Assembly (NCBI GenBank): GCA_035259205.1
Contig: DATFWO010000318.1
Span: 9,288-73,287, forward strand
Direction of reading: 5' to 3'
Length of the DNA: 64,000 nt
From: SG8-41 sp035259205
GTDB taxonomy: Bacteria; Pseudomonadota; Gammaproteobacteria; Burkholderiales; SG8-41
This document shows positions 42,740 through 50,961 of the stretch, in pieces. Position 1 is the stretch's first letter; every line of letters begins with the position of its first letter. A model generated the notes under the pieces. The model searched no databases. It saw only the letters and a program-made list of their open reading frames with translations, and had not been told where the DNA came from. A program made the translations under genes and the position numbers.

Positions 42740-44683
42740 TTACCGGCGGGAAACGACATGGAAATTCGACGCGTGGACGTACTCGAACCGGCGCGCTATC
42801 TCGTAATCCATCGCGGCGAGGTACGATCGGAAGCGTTCGACGTTCGCGTTCGCCACTTCGACGAGCATCGGCGGCCGGTGTGCCGCGACTAGCCGGCGCC
42901 CTCCTTGCAGGACCTCGATTTCCATGCCCTCGGCATCGATCTTCAGGAAATTGACCGGGCCTTCGACAAGTTCATCCAGCGGCCATGCCTCGACGCCTGT
43001 CGCGTCGAGGCTCGGAGTCAGGCAGGTTGCCCCGAGGTTGTCCGCCTCCTTGGACACCAGTTTGAACTGCCCGCGCCGATCCGCCGCCGCGACACGACGG
43101 ATGGTCACGGCGGCGCCGTCCAGCCCATTCGCCCGGAGATTCGCCTCGAGCAGCGCGACCGCCGCCGGGTTGGGCTCTACGAGCAGCATCGATGACGGGC
43201 TGGTGAAGAGCCCCAGGAACACCGCGTGATTCCCGACGTGGGCGCCGACCTCCACGATACGCGCGCCGGCGGGCACGTGCTCGCGCAGGTAACGCAGCTC
43301 CGCAGCCTCGAAGAACCCTCCGGCGATGAAATGGCGGTCGATCGAGTCGCGCGGGTTTCCCACGTGGAATGTAATCTCGCGTCCCTCGAACGGGAAGCTG
43401 CAAGGTGCCGTGCGCCCGCGGAACCACGCCCGGATCCGGGCTTCCGCCGCGTCGCTCCATTGTGCCCCGGACGCCGACCGCGGCCCGACCGAGTGCCTGC
43501 CCCTGCGGTTGTGAAAGAGCGGCCGGGGCAGCTTCAGGCAGCGCGCGGAGTCCCACACGCGCAGGTAGTAGTCGAAATCCTCTCCCGCATCCAGGGACTC
43601 GTCGAACAGATGGTGCGACGCAATCCCCGTGCGCACAAAGTGCCCCATCTGCAGCGTGAGCGAAGGGTGCAGGAACAGCACGTCAGAGAGGCTTGCCGAG
43701 CACCAGAGCTGGTCGGCGCGAAGGATCGCGTCGGCGGGACGATCCCGAAACGTGGAAATTGCGCCCCAGATGGCATCGTGCTCGGCGAGATACGGAGCAA
43801 CGACCGCGAACGCGTCCGCGCTCATCGTGTCGTCCGCATCGAGAAAGAACACGTAGTCGAAGCCCTCGGCCGCCGCCTGCCGCGTGCCCTCGTTGCGAGC
43901 CCGCGAACGGCCCAGCGCGCCTTGTCGGTCGTCGATGCGAAGATGGCGCACCTCGGCAAAACGCCCTGGGTCGGCAACGAACGCGCACTCTACCGACCGC
44001 GCACATTCATCCGCCAAATCCACGTGGCCGGGACCCACGGGCGTGATCACGGCGCACCGCAGGTCGCGCGCCGCTGCGTCGAGACGGGCCGTCACACACG
44101 GGTCCGGCGCCCGCCCCAGGCGCCGCAGCGCCTCCCGGCGGTTGTAGGCCGCCTCGACAAAGGACGGTGCTTGAGCGAGGGCCGCGTCGAACTCGGCGAG
44201 TGCCGCTGCGACTTCCCCGCGCTCAAGCAGTGCGCCACCGAGGGCGTTATGTGCGGCAGGCAGTACCGGGTTCAAGCGCAGTGCGCGGCGCCAGCACTCC
44301 CCGGCCATTTCGAATTCACCGCACTCGCGCAGAGATGCGCCCAAAGCCGCGAGCATCTGGGCATCCGCACTCGGCAATCGTAATGCCGCTACCAACGCGG
44401 CGCGCGCCTCGGACAGTTTGCCGGTCTTGAGCAGGACCGAGCCCTGGAAAAAGCGGACCACCGCGCTCTCCCCGCCCAGGCGCAGAGCGTCGCCGGCGAG
44501 GCGCGCCGCGACCGCATAGTTGCCCACCTGATCGGCGATGACGGCGAGCATGTACGTCGCGCCGGCATGGCGGGGATTCCATTCGATGGCCTTGCGATAC
44601 AGGGTCTCGGCCTCGCGCAGCCGGCCTGCCTGGTGCGCCCGCAGCGCGCGTTGATACGGCGAATCGGCCGGACGTCTTGTCAT
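42740..44683 (-). CDS. TPR / GT2 glycosyltransferase / FkbM methyltransferase fusion
   Basis: 647 residues. TPR units cover about residues 8-195. A GT2-like region covers about 200-420: CAVITPVGPGHVDLADEC, then RSRARNEGT and the acidic motif YVFFLDADDTM. The final third is an FkbM-type methyltransferase: IVEVGAHVGNHAVFLG (motif I, about 485-500), VEPNPAAVALLEAN and INFLK-type LKIDAEGMEIEVLQGG. Likely jobs are addition of a sugar and its O-methylation during glycan assembly, both in the cytoplasm. Its start is adjacent to the divergent TPR-glycosyltransferase gene. Confidence 0.88.
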   Translation of the reverse strand: MTRRPADSPYQRALRAHQAGRLREAETLYRKAIEWNPRHAGATYMLAVIADQVGNYAVAARLAGDALRLGGESAVVRFFQGSVLLKTGKLSEARAALVAALRLPSADAQMLAALGASLRECGEFEMAGECWRRALRLNPVLPAAHNALGGALLERGEVAAALAEFDAALAQAPSFVEAAYNRREALRRLGRAPDPCVTARLDAAARDLRCAVITPVGPGHVDLADECARSVECAFVADPGRFAEVRHLRIDDRQGALGRSRARNEGTRQAAAEGFDYVFFLDADDTMSADAFAVVAPYLAEHDAIWGAISTFRDRPADAILRADQLWCSASLSDVLFLHPSLTLQMGHFVRTGIASHHLFDESLDAGEDFDYYLRVWDSARCLKLPRPLFHNRRGRHSVGPRSASGAQWSDAAEARIRAWFRGRTAPCSFPFEGREITFHVGNPRDSIDRHFIAGGFFEAAELRYLREHVPAGARIVEVGAHVGNHAVFLGLFTSPSSMLLVEPNPAAVALLEANLRANGLDGAAVTIRRVAAADRRGQFKLVSKEADNLGATCLTPSLDATGVEAWPLDELVEGPVNFLKIDAEGMEIEVLQGGRRLVAAHRPPMLVEVANANVERFRSYLAAMDYEIARRFEYVHASNFHVVSRR

Positions 44684-44825
44684 GGCAGAACTTGATTTAA
44701 AACGCGAATCGCACCAGCGAGCGGGCCGTTATTGTATAGGGGAGTCAGGGGTTTCAGGGTGTGGCCGACTTATGGCAGAGTTACGCGATAACCACGCCAA
44801 CGGCCGATCGGCGAGGGAGCAGCGT

Positions 44826-46343
44826 GTGAGCAGACCGGTAGCCGGCGCGGGAATGCGGCATCAAGTCGCCCGGTTCCTCGAACGGGCCCAGGCACAATTT
44901 CAGGCGGCGGCCTACCGGGAGGCCGGCGATATCGCCCAGCGGGTCCTGGCACTCGACGCGAACAACGCGGAGGCCTATCACCTGCTCGGGGCGATCGCGC
45001 ACCGGGAAGAGCGGTTTGCCGAGGCGGAGGCCCTGCTCGACAAGGCCATCAGTCTCAACCGCCGCTCTCCGTACTTCCGGCATAGCTTGGGAAACGTCTA
45101 TCGCGCGCAGGGAAAGTTCGAAGCGGCGGAGGCTGCGTACCGCCAGGCGCTGAAGCTCGATCCCGGGCTGTCGGCCGCGTACCTCGGCCTGGCCACGGCA
45201 TTGCGAACGCTCGGCCGGTCGCGTGATGCGGTCGTGTACCTGGAGCGGTATCTGCAGCGTGAACCGAACGATGCAGAGGCCTACAACGAACTGGGGCTGA
45301 ACTACCTGGAGCTGGGAAGGCTTGATCTGGCTGTCGAGCAGTTGCGGGCGGCATTGAGACTCAACCCCGCTCACAAGGCCGCCCGGGACAATATCGCGCT
45401 GGTCCTCCTCCTCGCCGAAAACTTCCGGGAGGGGTGGCCCGCTTGGCTGCGCAGCCTGACGGAACTTCCTTTTCCGCATCCGTCTACCGCGACTGCGCCG
45501 TTCGAAGGCAGGCGCGTCCTCATCCATGGCAGCATGGGTGTGGGCGACGAAATCATGTACGCTTCCTGCCTTCCCGCGCTCACTCCGCATGCCGAGGAAG
45601 TCACGCTGCATTGCGACCGCAGGCTGGCGCCCCTCTTCGAGCGCTCTTTCCCGTCCGTGCGCACGGTTGGCGTGGATAGGCAAGGTCATACGCAGCACGT
45701 TATCGGCATTCTGGCGCCGGATGAAATCCACATCGCGGGTTCTTTCCTGCCTGCTTACTTCCCGCCGAACATCGAACGCTTCGCGCGGCGCAGATCTTTC
45801 CTCGTGGCCGACCCGGCGCAGGTCGCCGAGTGGCGCAAACGGTTTGACGGACTCGGTACGGGACTCAGGATCGGCCTGTCGTGGCGGGGCGGCGCCGATC
45901 CCGTCAATCGCCGTCAGCGGTCCATTCCGCTTGCGGCATGGGGCTCCATTCTTGCCGTTCGGGGCGTTCACTTCGTCAACCTCCAGTATGGGGATGTGGA
46001 CGGGGAGATCGAGGAGGCGCGGCTCGCGGTGCCGATTAACCGCTGGCGCGATGCGAACCCGCTCGCCGATCTCGACTTCTTCGCCGCCCAGATCGCGGCG
46101 CTGGACCTCGTCATCTCGGTGGACAACACGACCGTCCACATGGCCGGCGCGCTCGGGATAGCCACGTGGGCACTGCTGCCGAAAGTGCCGGATTGGCGGT
46201 GGACGATGGCGGGGACGACGACCCACTGGTACCCGTCCGTGCGCCTCTTGCGTCAGCAGGAAGCGGGCCGGTGGGAAGGCGTGATGCAGGAAGTGGCAAC
46301 GAGACTCGAAAGTTGTGTCGCTGCAGGGCTCGTCGATACCTAG
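44826..46343 (+). CDS. TPR-containing glycosyltransferase (GT9-like C-terminal domain)
   Basis: 505 residues from GTG 44826, which has GAGGGAG six bases ahead of it. ATGs at 44772 and 44682 are in frame but lack a ribosome site, and the latter overlaps the divergent gene's start. TPR units fill residues 10-205 (EAYHLLGAIAHREERFAEAEALLDKA). The rest matches the TPR-linked glycosyltransferase family: RVLIHGSMGVGDEIMYASCL, LRIGLSWRGGADPVNRRQRS split by short loops, and late DLVISVDNTTVHMAGALG. Likely adds a sugar to a protein or glycan. It pairs divergently with the TPR-GT2-FkbM gene. Confidence 0.85.
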   Translation: MSRPVAGAGMRHQVARFLERAQAQFQAAAYREAGDIAQRVLALDANNAEAYHLLGAIAHREERFAEAEALLDKAISLNRRSPYFRHSLGNVYRAQGKFEAAEAAYRQALKLDPGLSAAYLGLATALRTLGRSRDAVVYLERYLQREPNDAEAYNELGLNYLELGRLDLAVEQLRAALRLNPAHKAARDNIALVLLLAENFREGWPAWLRSLTELPFPHPSTATAPFEGRRVLIHGSMGVGDEIMYASCLPALTPHAEEVTLHCDRRLAPLFERSFPSVRTVGVDRQGHTQHVIGILAPDEIHIAGSFLPAYFPPNIERFARRRSFLVADPAQVAEWRKRFDGLGTGLRIGLSWRGGADPVNRRQRSIPLAAWGSILAVRGVHFVNLQYGDVDGEIEEARLAVPINRWRDANPLADLDFFAAQIAALDLVISVDNTTVHMAGALGIATWALLPKVPDWRWTMAGTTTHWYPSVRLLRQQEAGRWEGVMQEVATRLESCVAAGLVDT

Positions 46344-46558
46344 TCCGGTAACGAAATCGCTTCGTTGGCGGTATTCGTCGGTAGATTGTCGCTTAATTGC
46401 GGATGTTTGCTGATTGAGGAAGCGGTATAGCTTAGGCTAGCACCGCGGCGCGCGACGGTGGTATAACTGGCCGGTCCTGGAGTTCACGAAATGCGCCATC
46501 TGCTCCTCGATCGTCGGCAGGCACGCGGCTCGGGGCGGCGGTCGGCGACTCGATAAAC

Positions 46559-47788
46559 ATGCGATCGCTCTTGCTCGATTTCTCGCTGGCGTTGCGTAAT
46601 GTCCTGCGCCACCGGCGCCGCAGTGCCGTGGCGATCGGCGCCGTCGCGTTCGGCATCATGGCGCTCCTGATCGCAGGCGGTTTCATCGAGTGGATCTTCC
46701 AGGATCTTCGCGAGTCCACGATCCAGTCGCAACTGGGCCATTTGCAGATCGCCAGGCCGGGGTATCACGACGCCGGCAAGGCCGATCCCTACGCGTATCT
46801 GTTGCCCGATGAGATCCCGCAGTTCGAGACGCCGAACGAGTCGCGGCGCATCAAGACTGTGGCCCCACGCTTGTCCTTCAGCGGGCTTGCCAGCCACGGC
46901 GACGCGAGCGTTTCGTTCATCGGCGACGGCGTCAGTCCGCGGGATGAAGCCCTGTTCGGCCGGGGCGTGCTGATCACCGCGGGCAGGAATCTTGCGCCGG
47001 ACGAGCCGCTCACCGTGATCATGGGGGAGGGACTCGCGCGCAACCTCGGAGTGAAGATCGGCGACAAGGTCGTGCTCCTCGTCAATACCGCGACCGGGGG
47101 CACCAACGGGGTCGAGCTGACCGTGACCGGCCTGTTTGCTACGGTCAGCAAGGCCTACGACGATGCGGCGCTGCGCATGCCCATCGCGACGGCGCGCACG
47201 CTGCTGCGCACGAAGGGCTCGCACGTCTGGGTCGTGCTGCTGAACGAAACCGCCGCTACCGACGGCATGCTCGCGCGGCTGAGCGCCGCGCTGCCGAAGG
47301 ACCAGTTCGAGGTTGTGCCGTGGCACCAGCTCGCGGACTTCTACAACAAGATGAAACGGCTTTTCACCCAGCAGGTCCACGGCGTGCGCCTGATCATCGC
47401 GCTGATCATCCTGCTCAGCATCTCGAACACCATGACGATGAGCGTGCTCGAGCGGATCAGCGAGATCGGGACGTCCATGGCGCTCGGGAGCAAGCGCGTC
47501 GGCGTCCTGCGCCAGTTCGTCGGCGAAGGCGTGCTGCTCGGCTGTTTCGGCGGGTTGCTGGGCTTGCTGGTGGGCACCGCGCTGGCCGCCACGATCTCGG
47601 CCATCGGCATTCCGATGCCGCCGCCGCCCGGCCTGTCGTACGGCTTGACCGGCCAGATCATCGTGACCTGGCAAATTGCGCTCGAGGCGCTGCTCCTCGC
47701 GATCGCCACGACGCTCGTCGGCAGCATGTACCCGGCCTGGACCGCGTCGCGCAAGCAGATCGTGGACGCGCTGCGTCACAGCCGCTGA
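46559..47788 (+). CDS. FtsX-like ABC permease (first of pair)
   Basis: 409 residues. An N-terminal helix (AIGAVAFGIMALLIAGGF), a MacB-like periplasmic domain to about residue 265 and three C-terminal helices (IIALIILLSISNTMTMS and later) follow the FtsX/MacB plan. SVLERISEIGTSMALGSKR is the conserved cytoplasmic loop. The next permease starts 13 bases later. No ATPase is encoded nearby; the one at 35949 is the best candidate partner. Such pairs act in lipoprotein or lipid extraction from the inner membrane. Confidence 0.92.
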   Translation: MRSLLLDFSLALRNVLRHRRRSAVAIGAVAFGIMALLIAGGFIEWIFQDLRESTIQSQLGHLQIARPGYHDAGKADPYAYLLPDEIPQFETPNESRRIKTVAPRLSFSGLASHGDASVSFIGDGVSPRDEALFGRGVLITAGRNLAPDEPLTVIMGEGLARNLGVKIGDKVVLLVNTATGGTNGVELTVTGLFATVSKAYDDAALRMPIATARTLLRTKGSHVWVVLLNETAATDGMLARLSAALPKDQFEVVPWHQLADFYNKMKRLFTQQVHGVRLIIALIILLSISNTMTMSVLERISEIGTSMALGSKRVGVLRQFVGEGVLLGCFGGLLGLLVGTALAATISAIGIPMPPPPGLSYGLTGQIIVTWQIALEALLLAIATTLVGSMYPAWTASRKQIVDALRHSR

Positions 47789-47801
47789 TCCCGGCATCGC
47801 C

Positions 47802-49013
47802 ATGATTTCCCTCGCGCTGCGCAATGTCCTTCGCCAGAAGGCGCATACCGCGATGACGCTGACGGCGATCAGCTTCGGCGTGATCGGCCTCGTGCTCGCG
47901 GGCGGATGGGTGAACGACATCTTCGTGCAGCTCGGCGAGGTGCTCATCCACTCGCAATCCGGGCACCTGCAGGTCTACCGGAGCGGCTTCTACGCATCCG
48001 GCGCGCGCAGTCCCGAGAAATACCTGATCGCCGACCCGGAGCCGGTCAAGCAGCGCATCGCGGGCATCGCGGGCGTCCAGAGCGTGATGGCGCGGCTTAA
48101 CTTCTCGGGTCTCATCAACACCGGGCGCAGCGACCTGCCGATCATCGGCGAAGGGGTGGAGCCCGGCAAGGAAGCCGAGCTCGGCGCCTCGCTTAGAATT
48201 ACCGCGGGACGCCAGCTCGCGGACAAGGACGCGTTCGGCATCTTGATCGGCTCCGGCGTCGCGCACGCGCTCAAGCTCAAGCCCGGAGACCGGGTAACGC
48301 TGCTTGCCAACACGCCCGAGGGCGCGCTGAACAGCCTGGACCCGGAGGTGATCGGCGTATTCCAGAGCTTCTCCAACGATTACGACGCCCGCGCGGTGAA
48401 GATTCCGCTCGCCGCGGCCCAAGAGCTGCTCGGAACCCGGGGCGCCAATGCGCTCGTCGTCACCCTCGGGAAAACGGCGGACACGGATCGCGTCGCGACG
48501 TCGTTGAAGAAGCAGCTGGGTAAGGAGGGCATGGAGATCAAGACCTGGATCGAGCTAAACGATTTCTACGAAAAAACCGTCCAGCTCTACAAGCGCCAGT
48601 TCGGCTTCCTGCAGCTCATCATACTCATCATGGTGCTGCTGAGCGTGACCAACAGCGTGAACATGAGCGTTTTCGAGCGCGTGGGCGAGTTCGGCACCAT
48701 GATGGCGCTCGGCAACCGCAGCGGCGAGGTGTTTCGGCTGATCGTGACCGAAGCCGTCGTGCTCGGGCTCGTCGGGGGCATATTGGGTGTGCTGCTCGGC
48801 GTGGCACTGGCGCTCGCCATTTCGGCTGTCGGCATTCCGATGCCGCCGCCGCCGAACGCGAACATGGGCTATACAGCCCACATCCAGGTGATTCCCCGGT
48901 CGCTCGTGGTGGCCTTCTTCATCGGCTTCAGCGCGACGGTCCTGGCAGTGCTGATGCCCGCCAGACGCGTGACGCGTATAGAGGTGGTCGAGGCGCTGCG
49001 GCAAAATATCTAG
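47802..49013 (+). CDS. FtsX-like ABC permease (second of pair)
   Basis: 403 residues from ATG 47802; a longer frame from 47676 overlaps the previous gene and is not likely. The plan is the same as its neighbour: a helix after RQKAHTAMTLTAISFGVIGL, a periplasmic domain and three C-terminal helices, with MSVFERVGEFGTMMALGNRS as the cytoplasmic loop. The two proteins are clearly paralogous and probably form a heterodimer. It is convergent with the DUF1302-like gene. Confidence 0.92.
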   Translation: MISLALRNVLRQKAHTAMTLTAISFGVIGLVLAGGWVNDIFVQLGEVLIHSQSGHLQVYRSGFYASGARSPEKYLIADPEPVKQRIAGIAGVQSVMARLNFSGLINTGRSDLPIIGEGVEPGKEAELGASLRITAGRQLADKDAFGILIGSGVAHALKLKPGDRVTLLANTPEGALNSLDPEVIGVFQSFSNDYDARAVKIPLAAAQELLGTRGANALVVTLGKTADTDRVATSLKKQLGKEGMEIKTWIELNDFYEKTVQLYKRQFGFLQLIILIMVLLSVTNSVNMSVFERVGEFGTMMALGNRSGEVFRLIVTEAVVLGLVGGILGVLLGVALALAISAVGIPMPPPPNANMGYTAHIQVIPRSLVVAFFIGFSATVLAVLMPARRVTRIEVVEALRQNI

Positions 49014-49029
49014 CGCGCTGCGGAGCCGA

Positions 49030-50640
49030 TCAGAACGAGTAGCGCAGCTCGGCGTAGACCCGGTCGTTGTTGTCGTAGCGGCCGAATAGCCCTATCGGCG
49101 GACCACCGAAAATGTCGGCCCCCGCCGACAGGCGCCAGTTCTTTTCGAACGTCCAGGTGACTTTCGGCCGGACCAGCCAGTCGCTGCGATTGAGGCTGTG
49201 GGCGAGCAGCAGCCGCCCTTCCACATTGTTGGCAAGCTTGACGGCGTCGAAGAGCACGCTCAGGCCGGTCTCGTACTTGTCGAGCAAGGTGTCGGCGTCG
49301 TGATCGAGGAAGGCGCGCTGGAAGACCTGCAAGTTGAGCCGCGCGTCCTTCGGCAGGGCGAAATCGAGCCCGATCGCCCAGTCGATAGTGTCCTGCTCGA
49401 CGAGGCCATTGGGCTGGGTGAGACGAGTCACGTTGAACTGGCGGCCGTTGGTGTAGACCGCCTCGGCTTTGAACACGAAGCTCTGGAGATCCTTGGAAAC
49501 GGTGCCGCCGAACTGGTTGATCTTGTCGTGCCGCGCCTGATAGAGGAACACCGGCGCTCCCGGCGCGACGCCGGGTACCAGCGGCAATCCCGGCGCCGGC
49601 GCAGCCAGGACTTGCCGGTAAAAGGTGGGAGTGATGTCGAGGCTGTGGTAGTAGAAAGCCGACATGTCCCAGCCGCTCTTCAGCGCGGACAGGCGCGCGC
49701 CGTAATTCGTATTCGAAAGGCCGCGGGCAGGCGTATCCTCGCCGAGGAATTGGCTGCCGCCCGGCCCCGGGATCGGATACGGATAGAAATCCGCCCCCGC
49801 CGCTCCCTTGACCCCGTTAATGCCGGGCTTGCCGATATTGTCGAAGGTCGGGACCGGAATCCACAGGAGCTCGGCCTTCATGTCCTTGCCGAAATATTCC
49901 GCGCGCGCGGCCCATTGCGGGGTGCGCAGTACCTGGAGCTCGGGTTCGGGCAGGATGAATTCCCGCATATCCCGCGCCGACACGACGTCGGCTATGAACA
50001 CTCCGACCATCTCGCCCCACACCACGTGCTGCCGGCCGAGGCGGATTTCCCAGTTGCCGCGGGTCGAAATGTCGAGGTAGTTTTCGCGCAAGGTGAACTC
50101 GTAGCGCTGATCGCGGCGCACGTCAGGCGCGTAGAAGTCCAGCAGATCGTAGGCGGCGTCATAGTCCGCCCGGCCGCCGATCTTCCACTTCACGTTTTCG
50201 CTGAACTGTCCCTGGCGGGTCACATCGGCCCGCAACCGCAACTTGGACCAATGCTCCGGATCGCGATAGGCGCGCGCTACTTCGCCCTGGATGAAGCCTC
50301 TCCAAGCGGACCCGGGCTGCGGTTTGCCCGCTGGAGGGGGGGCATCGTCGCCGAACAGGGAATCGCGCGTCGTCGGCTGCGGTTTTTGCGCCGGAGGCGC
50401 ATCGTCCTCGAACAGGGAGTCGCGCGTCCCCGGCTTGGCGGCTTGGGCGATGACCTTGGGAGTCGTGGAATCAGCGGAGCGCGCTTCCTCGACAGGCGGC
50501 GGGAAAGCTTCCGCGAACGAGCCCGCTGCGGTGAACGCCATTGCACAGGCAGCCAGAGCAGGGAGGCCGGCACATCGCCGCGCCACAGCGCTCTCTCGAT
50601 CGGCCCGTGTTCGCCTCATCCGAAATTTTCCATTCCGCAA
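49030..50640 (-). CDS. DUF1302-like outer-membrane beta-barrel protein
   Basis: 536 residues (an ATG seven codons in is equally possible). A signal peptide (LPALAACAMAFTAAGSFAEA) is followed by a linker with two copies of TRDSLF-x-DDAPP (about residues 72-105). The barrel-like body has the DUF1302 features RADYDAAYDLLDFY, ENYLDISTRGNWEIRLGRQHVVWGE split by loops, and a final aromatic residue (ELRYSF) typical of Omp85-assembled proteins. It sits next to the two permeases, so it may be the outer-membrane end of that transport system. This is inferred from context. Confidence 0.85.
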   Translation of the reverse strand: MRNGKFRMRRTRADRESAVARRCAGLPALAACAMAFTAAGSFAEAFPPPVEEARSADSTTPKVIAQAAKPGTRDSLFEDDAPPAQKPQPTTRDSLFGDDAPPPAGKPQPGSAWRGFIQGEVARAYRDPEHWSKLRLRADVTRQGQFSENVKWKIGGRADYDAAYDLLDFYAPDVRRDQRYEFTLRENYLDISTRGNWEIRLGRQHVVWGEMVGVFIADVVSARDMREFILPEPELQVLRTPQWAARAEYFGKDMKAELLWIPVPTFDNIGKPGINGVKGAAGADFYPYPIPGPGGSQFLGEDTPARGLSNTNYGARLSALKSGWDMSAFYYHSLDITPTFYRQVLAAPAPGLPLVPGVAPGAPVFLYQARHDKINQFGGTVSKDLQSFVFKAEAVYTNGRQFNVTRLTQPNGLVEQDTIDWAIGLDFALPKDARLNLQVFQRAFLDHDADTLLDKYETGLSVLFDAVKLANNVEGRLLLAHSLNRSDWLVRPKVTWTFEKNWRLSAGADIFGGPPIGLFGRYDNNDRVYAELRYSF

Positions 50641-50961
50641 GCCGCTAAAGCTCGTTATCAGCCGGTCGAGCTAATGCGATGATTTAACACAAAGTTGTTG
50701 AAAAGCCCAGCGTTTCTTGATGAATTCGGAGGTCTGTGCCAGGGCTGTTGTCTTTTTGCAACCCGAAGCTCCCATCGGGCTCCCGAGGGAAGGACGGCGG
50801 ACGCCGCCTGGTCGATGGGAAGCGGAGGGACATCGTGGCGGCATATGACGGATAGAATCGCCTTCGTTGCGGCGACTTCCGACGATGCGTTGTAACATTA
50901 GCCGCTTACAGGGGATTTCCATACAAGATCGATATCCTGGCGGTCGTCACGGCCGGACTGA
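50641..50961. other. 320-base gap, nothing recognised
   Basis: Divergent gap between the DUF1302-like gene and the coiled-coil gene. No box or good sigma-54 promoter was seen. Confidence 0.4.
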
